A stretch of DNA of 64,000 bases from Pseudoclavibacter terrae (GCF_008831075.1 NZ_WBJX01000002.1:434001-498000); one strand, 5' to 3'; numbered from the stretch's first letter, positions 47,257 through 56,415 are shown. Notes: generated by a model from the letters alone, not told the origin. Program-made: numbers and translations.

Positions 47257-48780
47257 TCAGAAGAAGCCCAGCTTGTCCTCGCTGTAGCTCACGAGGAGGT
47301 TCTTCGTCTGCTGGTAGTGGTCGAGCATCATGAGGTGGTTCTCGCGGCCGATGCCGGAGGACTTGTAGCCACCGAACGCGGAGTGCGCCGGGTACGCGTG
47401 GTACTGGTTGACCCAGACTCGGCCGGCCTGGATGTCGCGGCCGGCGCGGTACGCGGTGTTGCCCATGCGCGACCAGACGCCGGCGCCGAGACCGTAGAGG
47501 GTGTCGTTGGCGATCGAGATCGCATCGTCGTAGTCGGAGAACTTCGTGACCGCGACGACCGGACCGAAGATCTCCTCCTGGAAGATTCGCATGCTGTTCT
47601 GGCCCTCGAAGATGGTCGGCTGCACGTAGTAGCCGCCCGCGAGGTCGCCATCGAGTTCCGCGCGTGCACCGCCGATGCGGACCTTTGCTCCCTCCTGGCG
47701 TCCGATCTCGAGGTAGCTGAGGATCTTCTCGAGCTGGTCGTTCGAGGCCTGCGCACCGACCTGCGTGTCGGTGTCGAGCGGGTTGCCCTGCACGATCTTG
47801 CGGGTGCGCTCCGTCACGTCCTCCAGGAAGCGGTCGTAGATCGAGTCCTGGATGAGGGCGCGGGACGGGCAGGTGCAGACCTCGCCTTGGTTGAGGGCGA
47901 AGAGCGTGAAGCCTTCTTGCGCCTTGTCGTAGTAGGCGTCGTCGCGCAACGCGATGTCCTCGAAGAAGATGTTCGGGCTCTTGCCGCCGAGCTCGAGCGT
48001 CACGGGGATGATGTTCTGTGAGGCGTACTGCATGATGAGGCGCCCGGTCGTCGTCTCGCCCGTGAACGCGATCTTGCGGATGCGGGAGTTCGAGGCGAGC
48101 GGCTTCCCGGCCTCTGCGCCGAAGCCGTTCACGATGTTCACGACGCCGGGCGGGAGCAGGTCGCCGATGAGCTCGAAGAGCACGAGGATCGACGTGGGCG
48201 TCTGCTCGGCGGGCTTCAGCACGATCGCGTTGCCTGCTGCGAGTGCTGGCGCGAGCTTCCACACGGCCATGAGGATCGGGAAGTTCCACGGGATGATCTG
48301 GCCGACGACGCCGAGTGGTTCGTGGAAGTGGTACGACGTCGTGTTGTCGTCGAGCTGGCTGAGCGTTCCCTCCTGCGCTCTGATGGCGCCGGCGAAGTAG
48401 CGGAAGTGGTCGATCGCGAGCGGGATGTCGGCGGCGAGGCACTCGCGGATGGGCTTGCCGTTGTCCCAGGTCTCGGTGACGGCGATGTACTCGAGGTTCT
48501 CCTCGATGCGGTCGGCGATCTTGTTCAGGATGATGGCCCGCTCGGCTGGGCTCGTCTTTCCCCACGCTGGGGCTGCCGCGTGCGCCGCGTCCAGGGCGGC
48601 CTCGATGTCCTCGGCCGTTCCGCGGGCGACCTCGGTGAAGGGCTGGCCGGTCACCGGGGTGATGTTCTCGAAGTACTCGCCCTTCACCGGCGGCACCCAC
48701 TGGCCGCCGATGTAGTGCTCGTAACGCGGTTTGAACGTGACGAGGGACCCGTCGGTTCCTGGCTTGGCGTAGACGGTCAT
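47257..48780 (-). CDS. NAD-dependent aldehyde dehydrogenase (acetaldehyde type)
   Basis: A 507-residue enzyme of the ExaC/AldA type. [19 protein letters not shown] is the cofactor region, [11 protein letters not shown] with TGETTTG the NAD-loop, [13 protein letters not shown] the Glu motif, and [14 protein letters not shown] the catalytic Cys region. YGLGAGVWS and [10 protein letters not shown] are later signatures. It oxidises small aldehydes, most likely acetaldehyde, to acids. AAAGGAG precedes the ATG at 48780. A GAF regulator gene lies immediately upstream on the same strand and DUF779 downstream, a known partnership. Confidence 0.93.
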   Translation of the reverse strand: MTVYAKPGTDGSLVTFKPRYEHYIGGQWVPPVKGEYFENITPVTGQPFTEVARGTAEDIEAALDAAHAAAPAWGKTSPAERAIILNKIADRIEENLEYIAVTETWDNGKPIRECLAADIPLAIDHFRYFAGAIRAQEGTLSQLDDNTTSYHFHEPLGVVGQIIPWNFPILMAVWKLAPALAAGNAIVLKPAEQTPTSILVLFELIGDLLPPGVVNIVNGFGAEAGKPLASNSRIRKIAFTGETTTGRLIMQYASQNIIPVTLELGGKSPNIFFEDIALRDDAYYDKAQEGFTLFALNQGEVCTCPSRALIQDSIYDRFLEDVTERTRKIVQGNPLDTDTQVGAQASNDQLEKILSYLEIGRQEGAKVRIGGARAELDGDLAGGYYVQPTIFEGQNSMRIFQEEIFGPVVAVTKFSDYDDAISIANDTLYGLGAGVWSRMGNTAYRAGRDIQAGRVWVNQYHAYPAHSAFGGYKSSGIGRENHLMMLDHYQQTKNLLVSYSEDKLGFF

Positions 48781-48814
48781 GGGGACTCCTTTGTCCGGGG
48801 AACTCTTCCTCGGA

Positions 48815-48848
48815 AGACTAGGAGGGGGAACGTTGCAATCGGGTTGCA
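48815..48848 (-). promoter_or_regulatory. Aldehyde dehydrogenase promoter with direct repeats at -35
   Basis: On the minus strand TAGTCT (48815-48820) is a -10 candidate. Upstream lie two TGCAAC direct repeats (48832-48837 and 48843-48848) whose centres are 11 bases apart, one helical turn, across the position of a missing -35. This is the layout of an activator-dependent promoter; the GAF regulator is the obvious candidate activator. Confidence 0.4.
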
Positions 48849-48877
48849 GGGCCCAGGCGCCGCGCGCCGGGGACGCG

Positions 48878-50197
48878 TCAGGACTCGAGCGATTCGATTC
48901 GAGCGACGTACCTGGACCGGGCTGGCGAGCGAGGCGGGAGCACGCCGAGGGCGGTGCGGAAGGCGTCGGAGTCGTGGGCGACCTCGGGCAGCTCGAGGTA
49001 GGCGAGCAGCGTCGGCGTGTCCGCCGTGCTGAGGACCTGGTCCCGGAGCGTTGCCGAGATCTCGGCACGCAGTTCACGGATGCCTGGCGCATCGGAGGCG
49101 GGCAGGAGCTCCCCGGGGTACATCCGCACCGCCGCCCTGACGTCGCCCGCTGCGAGGAGGCGCAGGACTTCGGCGGCATCGCTCGTGAGCCCCTCTGCGA
49201 CTCGGTACGGGCGCGGCACGAGATCGAGGCCGCGTTCGGCGAGGAGCGGCCTGAGCCTCGCGAGCTCTGCCCTGAGCGTGACCTCCTTCGCCGTCTCACC
49301 GTAGAGCCGAAGCGCAAGCTCCCCCGCGCTGAGCCCGGACGGGCGCGCGGCGAGGAGCGTCAGGATCTCTCCGTGTCGGCCGCTGAGCTCGAGCGGCGGG
49401 ATGCCCGATGCTGTGAGTCGAGCGCGATGGGCGCCGAGCGCGCTGACCTTCGCAGCAGCAGCGCCGTTCGTCGGCGCCGTCGGGAGGGATGGGCCGCCGG
49501 TGCGAGTCGCGGCGCCGGCCAGCAGGGCGGCGACCCGCATCTCTGCTTCGGCTGCGGCCACGGCCGCGCGCATGAGCGCGAGGGAATGCGGCCCGACCGC
49601 CCGTTCATCGCCCGTCAGGTCGACGGCTCCGACGGCGAGGCCGGTGAGAGGATCGCGGATGGGGACCGCGGTGCAGCTGAGGAGCTGCACAGCGGGGGCG
49701 AAATGCTCGGCGCCCACGATCTGCACTCCGCGGCCGGACGCGAGGGCCGTGCCGGGGGCGCTCGTGCCGACGGCCCCCTCGGACCAGTCGGCGCCCGCCA
49801 CGAAGTCCATGTGCTCCGCGCGGCGAAGCGTGTCGCTGTCCCCGCGCACCCACAGGAGACGTCCCTGCTCGTTGGTGATGGCGACGATGAGCCCGGTGTC
49901 CTTCGCAGGCTCGACGAGCAGGCGGTCGAGGACGGGAAGCACGTGCTGGAGGGGGCTGCGTTCGCGCGCGGCCGCGAGCGGCTCGAACGCATCCAGGTCT
50001 CGGGCCCTCGCATTCGCGGGACTTCCGAGCAGCTGCAGCGAACGGATCCAGGATTCGCGGACGACGCTGCGGAGGCCGGCGACCGCCGAGCGGAGATCGA
50101 CGCCTCCGCTTCGTCCGCCGTCAGCGTCGATCAGGGAATGGGCGGATGCGGCGGCTGCCTGATCGGGGCGGACGCTCTCGCCACTCTGCGGGTGCAC
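48878..50197 (-). CDS. GAF-domain transcriptional regulator
   Basis: A 439-residue protein. The N-terminal two thirds contain a GAF-like sensor ([20 protein letters not shown], then [23 protein letters not shown], and [19 protein letters not shown]). This resembles the sensor half of AcoR-type regulators of acetoin and aldehyde metabolism. There is no AAA+ sigma-54 domain. The C-terminal 150 residues hold a winged-helix region ([20 protein letters not shown], then [20 protein letters not shown]). It is probably the activator of the neighbouring aldehyde dehydrogenase. The GTG start has a very strong GAGGAGG. A 16-bp inverted repeat lies just before the SD. Confidence 0.82.
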   Translation of the reverse strand: MHPQSGESVRPDQAAAASAHSLIDADGGRSGGVDLRSAVAGLRSVVRESWIRSLQLLGSPANARARDLDAFEPLAAARERSPLQHVLPVLDRLLVEPAKDTGLIVAITNEQGRLLWVRGDSDTLRRAEHMDFVAGADWSEGAVGTSAPGTALASGRGVQIVGAEHFAPAVQLLSCTAVPIRDPLTGLAVGAVDLTGDERAVGPHSLALMRAAVAAAEAEMRVAALLAGAATRTGGPSLPTAPTNGAAAAKVSALGAHRARLTASGIPPLELSGRHGEILTLLAARPSGLSAGELALRLYGETAKEVTLRAELARLRPLLAERGLDLVPRPYRVAEGLTSDAAEVLRLLAAGDVRAAVRMYPGELLPASDAPGIRELRAEISATLRDQVLSTADTPTLLAYLELPEVAHDSDAFRTALGVLPPRSPARSRYVARIESLES

Positions 50198-50215
50198 CTC
50201 GCAGCCTCCTCGGAT

Positions 50216-50253
50216 TCGCGGCAGCGAATGCGTCGATGCATTCGCTGCCGCGA
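50216..50253 (-). promoter_or_regulatory. 16-bp inverted repeat ahead of the GAF regulator
   Basis: TCGCGGCAGCGAATGC and its exact complement (50238-50253) surround a six-base loop. The repeat ends nine bases before the SD of the regulator on the same strand. It can be an operator, an attenuator or the terminator of the upstream DUF885 gene. Confidence 0.6.
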
Positions 50254-50328
50254 GCCTAGGCGAAGCCGCCTGGGTGATGCCCAGCTCGAGCGCTGGCCGT
50301 CAGGGACGGACAAGCGGGGGCGGCCGGG

Positions 50329-52029
50329 TCAGTCCGTGCTGAGCACCTCGCGGAGGGTGTCGAGGCCGAGGCCACCCAGGTCGAGTGCCCGCGAGTGCCA
50401 GGCCTTGAGATCGAACTCGTCCCCGCCGCGCTGCTCGGCGTCCGCGCGCAGCTCCTCCCAGATGCGCTGGCCGATCTTGTAGGCGGGCGCCTGGCCTGGC
50501 CAGCCGAAGTAGCGGTTCACCTCGAACTTCACGAAGCCGTCCGGCATGTTCACGTGCTGACGCATGAAGTCGAGCGCGTACTCGTAGTCCCACACCTTGT
50601 CGCCCTCTGGGACCGTCTTGCCGAGGTGGACACCGATGTCGAGGACGACGCGTGCGGCGCGCATCCGCTGCCCGTCGAGCATGCCGAGCCGGTCGGCTGG
50701 CTCGTCGAGGTAGCCGAGCTGCTCCATGAGGCGTTCCGCGTAGAGCGCCCACCCCTCGCCGTGCCCCGAGGTCCAGTTGTTGCGTCGCCAGGTGTTGAGC
50801 TGGTCTCGGTTCAGGGTCGCGCGCGCAATCTGCAGATGGTGACCGGGGACGCCTTCGTGGTAGACGGTCGTGAGCTCGCGCCAGGTGTCGAATTCGGTGA
50901 CGCCCGGTGTGACCGACCACCACATGCGCCCGGGACGTGAGAAGTCCTCCGATGGGCCCGTGTAGTAGATCCCACCCTCTTCTGTTGGCGCGATCATGCA
51001 CTCGAGTCGGCGCATCGGCTCCGGGATGTCGAAGTGGCTCTCGGCGAGCTCGGCGACGGCGCGGTCGCTGGTCTCCTGCATCCAGGCCTTGAGGGCTGGC
51101 TTGCCGTGCAGCTTGCGGGTGGGATCGAGCTCGAGGTGCGCGATGGCTTCTGCGACGGATGCGCCCGGGAGGATCTCGTTCGCGATCGCCTCCTGCTCGG
51201 CCTTCATCCGCGCGAGCTCAGCGAGGCCCCACTCGTAGGTCTCGTCCAAGTCGACGGCGGCACCGAGGAAGCCGCGGGAGGCGAGTGCGTAGTGCTCGCG
51301 CCCGACGGCGTCGGTCTCGCTCGCCGCGGGCAGCAGCTCGTCGTCGAGGAACGTCGTGAACGCGGCGTAGGCGGCCGACGCGAGTTCAGCGCCCCGCTGC
51401 AGCTGCTGACGGAGACCCTGCGAGAGCTCACCGGTCGCGGGCGACGACTCAGCGAGCTGCTCGAAGAAGTTCCCTGGGGCCGCGTACTCGCCCGTCTGCA
51501 CGGCGACTTCGCGCACCTGCCGCTTCGCGGGCACGACACCGGCCATGATGCCGGCGCCGAGGCGCTCCGTGTAGCCCTCGACCGCCGCCGGGAGGTTCTC
51601 GAGGCGCCGCGCGATGTCCTCGAAGTCACTCGGCGTCTCTCGCGGCATGAGGTCGAACACCATGCGGATGTCCTGCGCCGGAGAGGCGATGTTCGACAGC
51701 GCCCGCAGGTGGAGCTTGGCGTCGATCATCTCCACTTCGAGCCCGAGGCTGCGTCGCAGCTCGAGCGCCGTCACACGGTCGACCTCGTCGGTCTCCGTGA
51801 GCGTGTCCAGCTTCGCGAGCACCTCGACGATCGCGGCGCGCTTGCGGGGTGCAGCAGCAGACGAGTAGTCGCCATACTCGGACTTGTCGCCCTCGGCGCC
51901 GAGCTCCACGCGCAGCTCGGGCGAGAGGTTGATCTCGGTAGCGACCCAGGCCTCCGCGAGCCGGTCGATGTCCGTCTGCGGTCGTGGCTGACTGGTGTTC
52001 TGGGTGGGAAGAGCGGAAGTCGTCATCAC
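50329..52029 (-). CDS. DUF885 family putative metalloprotease
   Basis: A 566-residue protein of the DUF885 family. HEGVPGHHLQ at 391-400 is an HExxxH-like metal-binding motif, and GWALYAERLMEQLGY carries the next Glu. The rest is helical, with SHFDIPEPMRRLECMIAPT and YEYALDFMRQHVNMPDG as conserved blocks. Activity is likely peptidase-like but unproved. No signal peptide is visible, so it acts in the cytoplasm. GTG at 52029 or ATG at 52026 are alternative starts. Confidence 0.85.
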   Translation of the reverse strand: MMTTSALPTQNTSQPRPQTDIDRLAEAWVATEINLSPELRVELGAEGDKSEYGDYSSAAAPRKRAAIVEVLAKLDTLTETDEVDRVTALELRRSLGLEVEMIDAKLHLRALSNIASPAQDIRMVFDLMPRETPSDFEDIARRLENLPAAVEGYTERLGAGIMAGVVPAKRQVREVAVQTGEYAAPGNFFEQLAESSPATGELSQGLRQQLQRGAELASAAYAAFTTFLDDELLPAASETDAVGREHYALASRGFLGAAVDLDETYEWGLAELARMKAEQEAIANEILPGASVAEAIAHLELDPTRKLHGKPALKAWMQETSDRAVAELAESHFDIPEPMRRLECMIAPTEEGGIYYTGPSEDFSRPGRMWWSVTPGVTEFDTWRELTTVYHEGVPGHHLQIARATLNRDQLNTWRRNNWTSGHGEGWALYAERLMEQLGYLDEPADRLGMLDGQRMRAARVVLDIGVHLGKTVPEGDKVWDYEYALDFMRQHVNMPDGFVKFEVNRYFGWPGQAPAYKIGQRIWEELRADAEQRGGDEFDLKAWHSRALDLGGLGLDTLREVLSTD

Positions 52030-52100
52030 GCAAGCCTATGCTCGCCCCTCTGGATCCCCGCTCAACAGCTGGGCCGGGTCGGGGCGGACAGCGGCGCAGG

Positions 52101-54758
52101 CTAGTGCGCGGCCTCGTCCCAGTTGGGGCCGCGACCGATCTGCACTTCGAGTGGCACGGTGAGGTCCGCAGCTGCGGCCATCTCGTCGCGGACGAGCGCC
52201 TCCATGGCTTCCCCCTCGCCGGCGGCGACCTCGAACACGAGCTCGTCGTGCACCTGCAGGAGCATGCGCGAGGAGAGGTTCTCCGCGCGGATGCGGTCCT
52301 CGATGGAGTTCATGGCGCGCTTGATGATGTCGGCCGCCGACCCCTGGATCGGAGAGTTGAGCGCCTGGCGCTCGGCGTTCTCCCGAGCGATGCGGTTCGT
52401 CGAGTGCAGGTCGGGGAACGGGCGCCTGCGCCCGAAGATGGTCTCCGTGTACCCGTCCTCCTTGGCCTGCAGGACGACGTTGCGCAGGTAGTCGCGGACC
52501 TTCCCGAAGCGCTCGAAGTAGTCGATCATGAGCTTCTTCGCTTCGGCGACGTCGATCTGCAGCTGCTTCGAGAGCCCGAACGCGGACAGGCCGTAGGCGA
52601 GGCCGTAGGACATCGCCTTGACCTTCGAGCGCATCGGCGGCGTCACGTCGGCCGGGTCGACGCCGAACACGCGCGAGCCGACGAAGCGGTGGAGGTCCTC
52701 CCCCGCGTTGAACGCCTCGATGAGTGCGGCGTCGCCCGACAGGTGCGCCATGATGCGCATCTCGATCTGCGAGTAGTCGGCGGTGAGGAGCGACTCGAAC
52801 TCGGGTCCGTGCACAAACGCGCGGCGGATGCGGCGACCCTCGTCGGACCGAATCGGGATGTTCTGCAGGTTCGGGTCGTTCGACGACAGGCGGCCCGTGG
52901 CCGAGCCGATCTGGTGGTAGCTCGTGTGGATGCGCGAGCTCTCGTCGATGGACTTGAGCAGCGACTCCATGATCTGTCGCAGCTTCACGGAGTCGCGATG
53001 CTTGCGAAGCGCACCGAGGAAGGGATGCGGGCTGTTGCGCTCGAGGTCGGCGAGCGACTCCGCATCCGTCGAGAAGCCCGTCTTCGTCTTCCGGGTCTTC
53101 GGCATCTCGAGCGTCTCGAAGAGCACGACTTGCAGCTGCTTCGGGGACCCGAGGTTGATCTCGGCGCCGCCGATGGCGTCGAACGCCTCCTGCTCGTAGG
53201 TGCGGATGCGCTCGGTCAGGTCGTCGGCGAGGCCCTGCAGGAAGTCGCGGTCGATGGCGACGCCCTGCAGCTCCATGCTCGAGAGCGTGGCGAGCAGCGG
53301 CGTCTCGATGGACGTGAAGACGTCGAGCGTGCCTGGCTCGAGCATGCCGAGGGCGGCAGTCGTCGCGCGCTGCGTGTACCAGGCGTCGCTCGCGACGAGC
53401 GACGACTCGTCGCCGATCTGCAGCTGGTTCGGGTCGCCCTCTGGGAGCTGCTCGTCGAGTCGCATCTGCACGAGCTCGGCGAGGCGCTTAGGGGCGTTCT
53501 GGGGGCGGTACAGCCACGCGGCGAGCTGCCCGTCCTTGACCTGGCCACCGACCGCGAGGCCGGCGACGGTGAGCGCCTTCAGCTGGGGCTTCGCGTCGAA
53601 CATGAGCTTCGGAGCATCGCTCGCGAGCCACGCCTCGAGGGGCGCGTAGTCGACGCGCTCCGGGATCCACCGGAGCTCGGTCGCCTCGGCGGCCGTCGAC
53701 ACGCCGATGGCGATGATGCCACCCTCGGCGTTGTGCGAGACCGCGAGGCCGAGGCCCTCTGGCGTCGCGGCGACGGCCTTCTCGAGCCACTGCTCGAGCT
53801 CCTCGTCGAGCAGCTCCGGTCGAACGGGCGCGGCGACGGCCTCGGCGGGCGCGATGTCGTTACCGGCTTCGTCGGCGAGCTTCAGGACCCGGTCCTGCAG
53901 GGTGCGGAACTGCAGCTTCGTGAAGATCTCGCGGACGGCATCCGCGTCGATCGACCCGCGCGTGAGCTGATCCGGTGCGACCGGCAGCTCGACGTCATCG
54001 ACGAGGCGGTTGAGCTTGCGGTTGCGGACCGCGTTCTCGCGGTGCTCGCGGAAGGACTCGCCGACCTTGCCGCCGATCTCGTCGGCATGGTCGAGGATGC
54101 CCTGGAGGGAGCCGTACTGCGCGAGCCACTTGGCCGCGGTCTTCTCGCCGACCTTGGGCACGCCGGGGAGGTTGTCGCTCTTCTCCCCCACGAGGGCCGC
54201 CACGTCCGGGTACTGCTCCGGGCGCACGCTGTAGCGCTCCTCGACTTTCGCCGGGTCGTAGCGGGTCAGCTTCGTCACACCCTGCGTCGACGGGTAGAGC
54301 AGCGTGACATCGTCGGTGACGAGCTGGATGGAGTCACGGTCGCCCGAGACGACAAGCACCTTGAACCCCTGCTCGCGCCCCTGGCGTGCGAGGGTCGCGA
54401 GGATGTCATCCGCCTCGAAGTCCTCCTTCACGACGGTCTTGATGCCCATCGCGTGGAGGGCGTCGCGAAGCAGCGGGATCTGCCCCTTGAATTCGACGGG
54501 GGTCGCATCGCGGCCCGCCTTGTACTCGGGGTACTCGCGGGTGCGGAAGGAGCTGCGCGAGATGTCGAAGGCCACGGCGATGTGGCTCGGATTCTCGTTC
54601 TGCAGCAGGTTGAGGAGCATCGAGACGAAGCCGTGGATGGCGTTCGTGTGCTGCCCCTCCGAGTTCACGAAGCTGTCGACCGGCAGGGCGAAGAACGCTC
54701 TGAAGGCAAGCGAGTGGCCGTCGATGACCATGAGGGTAGGCTGATTTTGCGCTGACAC
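52101..54758 (-). CDS. polA: DNA polymerase I
   Basis: An 885-residue polymerase. The N-terminal 5' nuclease has MVIDGHSLAFRAFFAL and SGDRDSIQLVTDDVTLLYP plus the helix-hairpin-helix GVPKVGEKTAAKWL. The polymerase motifs are DYSQIEMRIMAHLSGD (A), the motif B helix in MRSKVKAMSYGLAYGLSAFG and LLQVHDELVFE (C). The middle 3'-5' exonuclease domain lacks recognisable DxE and other metal residues, so proofreading is probably absent, as in other actinobacterial PolA. The GTG start has no SD; TAGGCT ends six bases upstream. Confidence 0.96.
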   Translation of the reverse strand: MSAQNQPTLMVIDGHSLAFRAFFALPVDSFVNSEGQHTNAIHGFVSMLLNLLQNENPSHIAVAFDISRSSFRTREYPEYKAGRDATPVEFKGQIPLLRDALHAMGIKTVVKEDFEADDILATLARQGREQGFKVLVVSGDRDSIQLVTDDVTLLYPSTQGVTKLTRYDPAKVEERYSVRPEQYPDVAALVGEKSDNLPGVPKVGEKTAAKWLAQYGSLQGILDHADEIGGKVGESFREHRENAVRNRKLNRLVDDVELPVAPDQLTRGSIDADAVREIFTKLQFRTLQDRVLKLADEAGNDIAPAEAVAAPVRPELLDEELEQWLEKAVAATPEGLGLAVSHNAEGGIIAIGVSTAAEATELRWIPERVDYAPLEAWLASDAPKLMFDAKPQLKALTVAGLAVGGQVKDGQLAAWLYRPQNAPKRLAELVQMRLDEQLPEGDPNQLQIGDESSLVASDAWYTQRATTAALGMLEPGTLDVFTSIETPLLATLSSMELQGVAIDRDFLQGLADDLTERIRTYEQEAFDAIGGAEINLGSPKQLQVVLFETLEMPKTRKTKTGFSTDAESLADLERNSPHPFLGALRKHRDSVKLRQIMESLLKSIDESSRIHTSYHQIGSATGRLSSNDPNLQNIPIRSDEGRRIRRAFVHGPEFESLLTADYSQIEMRIMAHLSGDAALIEAFNAGEDLHRFVGSRVFGVDPADVTPPMRSKVKAMSYGLAYGLSAFGLSKQLQIDVAEAKKLMIDYFERFGKVRDYLRNVVLQAKEDGYTETIFGRRRPFPDLHSTNRIARENAERQALNSPIQGSAADIIKRAMNSIEDRIRAENLSSRMLLQVHDELVFEVAAGEGEAMEALVRDEMAAAADLTVPLEVQIGRGPNWDEAAH

Positions 54759-54764
54759 ACGGTC

Positions 54765-54770
54765 AGCCTA
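54765..54770 (-). promoter_or_regulatory. -10 element for a leaderless polA mRNA
   Basis: TAGGCT on the minus strand, then six bases (GACCGT), then the GTG start. No SD. Confidence 0.45.
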
Positions 54771-54835
54771 CTTGCCGCCCCAGACACTGCGCCGATGCGC
54801 GCGTGTTGTGGGGCGTTCTTCGAGGAGGAAGCGTG

Positions 54836-55285
54836 ATGAGTCACCTGGAAACGCCCCCGACGACGGTCAACGGGCTCGCCATCCCCGACCAGCACGACGT
54901 GACCTACGGCCGGGGCTTCGGCGCTCTCGCCGAGCGCATGGGCATCCTGTGCGTCGAGCTGAGCCCCGAGCGCTCCGTGGCCGTCATGCCGGTCGAGGGG
55001 AACACGCAGCCCATCGGCCTGCTGCACGGCGGTGCCTACTGCGTGCTCGGCGAATCCCTCGGCTCCATGGCCGCCAACGTGCACGCCGGCCCCGGCCGCT
55101 TCGCGGTCGGCATCGACATCAACGCCACCCACACCGGATCCGCGGTCAGCGGCTGGGTCACGGGCGTGTGCACGGCCATCCACCTCGGCGGTTCCATGAC
55201 GGTGCACGAGATCGTCGTCACCGACGAGGCAGGCAAGCGCTGCTCCACGATCCGGATCACCAACCTCATCCGAACCGCGAAGTAG
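54836..55285 (+). CDS. Hotdog-fold (PaaI-type) acyl-CoA thioesterase
   Basis: A 149-residue protein with the PaaI/hotdog signature PIGLLHGGAYCVLGESLGSM, in which Gly-Gly and a nearby acidic residue shape the catalytic site. VGIDINATHTGSAVSGWVTG is the following central strand region. It should hydrolyse an acyl- or aryl-CoA; the shape resembles MenI (1,4-dihydroxy-2-naphthoyl-CoA thioesterase), but that is a guess. GGAGGAA precedes the ATG at 54836; a GTG one codon earlier is possible. It is divergent from polA and convergent with pdtaR. Confidence 0.87.
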   Translation: MSHLETPPTTVNGLAIPDQHDVTYGRGFGALAERMGILCVELSPERSVAVMPVEGNTQPIGLLHGGAYCVLGESLGSMAANVHAGPGRFAVGIDINATHTGSAVSGWVTGVCTAIHLGGSMTVHEIVVTDEAGKRCSTIRITNLIRTAK

Positions 55286-55306
55286 TCCCACGCACAGACG
55301 AAGAAA

Positions 55307-55332
55307 CCCTCACCGCGACAGCGCGGTGAGGG
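55307..55332. terminator. Bidirectional hairpin between thioesterase and pdtaR
   Basis: CCCTCACCGCG and its exact complement form an 11-bp stem with an ACAG loop. AGAA on the left and TTCT on the right extend the symmetry. Confidence 0.75.
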
Positions 55333-55353
55333 CTTCTGCTGATCGGGGCTCGG

Positions 55354-55956
55354 CTACTTCTTGGCCGAGAGCTGCTGGATGACCGCCTGCGCGACCTCCT
55401 GCATCGTGAGACGGCGGTCCATCGACGCCTTCTGGATCCAGCGGAACGCCTCAGGCTCGCTCAGACCCATCTTCTGCGTGAGGAGGCCCTTCGCGCGGTC
55501 CACCTGCTTGCGGGTCTCGAACCGCTCGTTCAGGTCGGAGATCTCGGCCTCGAGGGCGATGAGCTGCGCGTGGCGCGCGAGCGCGATCTCGATCGCGGGG
55601 AGCAGATCGTTCTGCGTGAACGGCTTCACGACGTACGCGAGGGCCCCCGCCTCAGTCGCGCGCTCGACCAGTTCCTTCTGGCTGAACGCAGTGAGGAGCA
55701 CGACCGGCGCGATGCTGTCCTTCGACAGCTGCTCGGCGGCGGAGATGCCATCGAGCTGCGGCATCTTCACGTCCATGATGACGAGGTCGGGGCGAAGCTC
55801 CTTCGCGAGGGCGACCGCGGTCTCCCCGTCGCCGGCCTCTCCGACAACGTCGAAGCCGTTGTCGCGAAGGATCTCCACGATGTCGAGCCGGATGAGCGAC
55901 TCGTCTTCGGCGACGACAACACGTCGCGGGGCTTGAGAGGTTTCCTGTTCAGTCAC
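55354..55956 (-). CDS. pdtaR: ANTAR-domain response regulator PdtaR
   Basis: A 200-residue regulator. The receiver domain has VVVAEDESLIRLDIVE (acidic pocket), the phosphoacceptor Asp in LVIMDVKMPQLDG, and the Lys in YVVKPF. A coiled-coil linker leads to a C-terminal ANTAR RNA-binding domain (DRAKGLLTQKMGLSEPEAFRWIQKASMDRR). It is orthologous to mycobacterial PdtaR (Rv1626), which is phosphorylated by the PdtaS kinase and acts on RNA hairpins. No kinase gene is near. The GTG start has no SD; TAAGCT ends six bases upstream. Confidence 0.94.
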   Translation of the reverse strand: MTEQETSQAPRRVVVAEDESLIRLDIVEILRDNGFDVVGEAGDGETAVALAKELRPDLVIMDVKMPQLDGISAAEQLSKDSIAPVVLLTAFSQKELVERATEAGALAYVVKPFTQNDLLPAIEIALARHAQLIALEAEISDLNERFETRKQVDRAKGLLTQKMGLSEPEAFRWIQKASMDRRLTMQEVAQAVIQQLSAKK

Positions 55957-55962
55957 GTAGTG

Positions 55963-55968
55963 AGCTTA
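55963..55968 (-). promoter_or_regulatory. -10 element for a leaderless pdtaR mRNA
   Basis: TAAGCT on the minus strand, then six bases (CACTAC), then the GTG start. Confidence 0.45.
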
Positions 55969-55991
55969 CGATACTGTGTCCGTGGTGTTGC

Positions 55992-56077
55992 GCCGGCTTG
56001 GCGGAATGGCAGACGCGGTGCACTCAAAATGCTCTGTCCGAGAGGGCGTGTGGGTTCGAATCCCACAGCCGGCACCA
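55992..56077 (+). tRNA. tRNA-Leu (anticodon CAA)
   Basis: The acceptor arms GCCGGCT and AGCCGGC pair over seven bases and CCA is encoded at 56075-56077. The anticodon loop reads CTCAAAA with anticodon CAA, the anticodon stem has one T-T mismatch, and the T arm GTGGGTTCGAATCCCAC is standard. A long variable arm (about 13 bases) identifies a class II leucine tRNA. It is divergent from pdtaR with about 35 bases between them. Confidence 0.96.
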
Positions 56078-56083
56078 GACGGG

Positions 56084-56126
56084 AAGCCCCGGTTGTGCCA
56101 GTTGATCACTGGCCGAACCGGGGCTT
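56084..56126. terminator. Branched hairpin terminator after tRNA-Leu
   Basis: AAGCCCCGGTT pairs with AACCGGGGCTT, and inside it GCCAG pairs with CTGGC around a seven-base loop. It serves the tRNA on one strand and the small gene on the other. Confidence 0.7.
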
Positions 56127-56154
56127 GTCTCGTTCTTGGTCTCCGTGCTCGGCG

Positions 56155-56415
56155 CTACTCGAGCGTCGTGGGCGTCTCCTCAGCTCCCGAGGAGCTTTCA
56201 CCGGTTCCCGACCAGGTCGCGGTCGCGTCCCAGAGGTTCAGCGTCTCGTCGACCAGCACGTCGACCTCGACCTCGCTCTGAGGGATCGTGATGCCCTCGG
56301 AGGCCCCTGCCTCGACGAGGCGCTGCACCAGCTTGTCGACGACCTCCGTGAGGGCCTCTTCGCCAGCATCAGCCTCGGCGGAGGCAGTGCGCATGTATGT
56401 CTTGACTTCGCTCAT
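56155..56415 (-). CDS. Small acidic hypothetical protein
   Basis: An 86-residue acidic protein, MSEVKTYMRTASAEADAGEE at the start, with a central helix LTEVVDKLVQRLVEAGAS and a strand-like EVEVDVLVDETLNLWDA. No known domain is recognised. It lacks cysteines, signal peptide and membrane segments. Its SD is weak (GGA). Third-position GC is high, so it is likely real. It lies between tRNA-Leu and the leader of the glutamate synthase-like gene. Confidence 0.6.
   Translation of the reverse strand: MSEVKTYMRTASAEADAGEEALTEVVDKLVQRLVEAGASEGITIPQSEVEVDVLVDETLNLWDATATWSGTGESSSGAEETPTTLE

Noticed and set aside
51984-54755. A 920-codon open frame opposite polA
   Set aside because: Same codon-bias shadow effect; composition is unlike a real protein and polA is fully supported.
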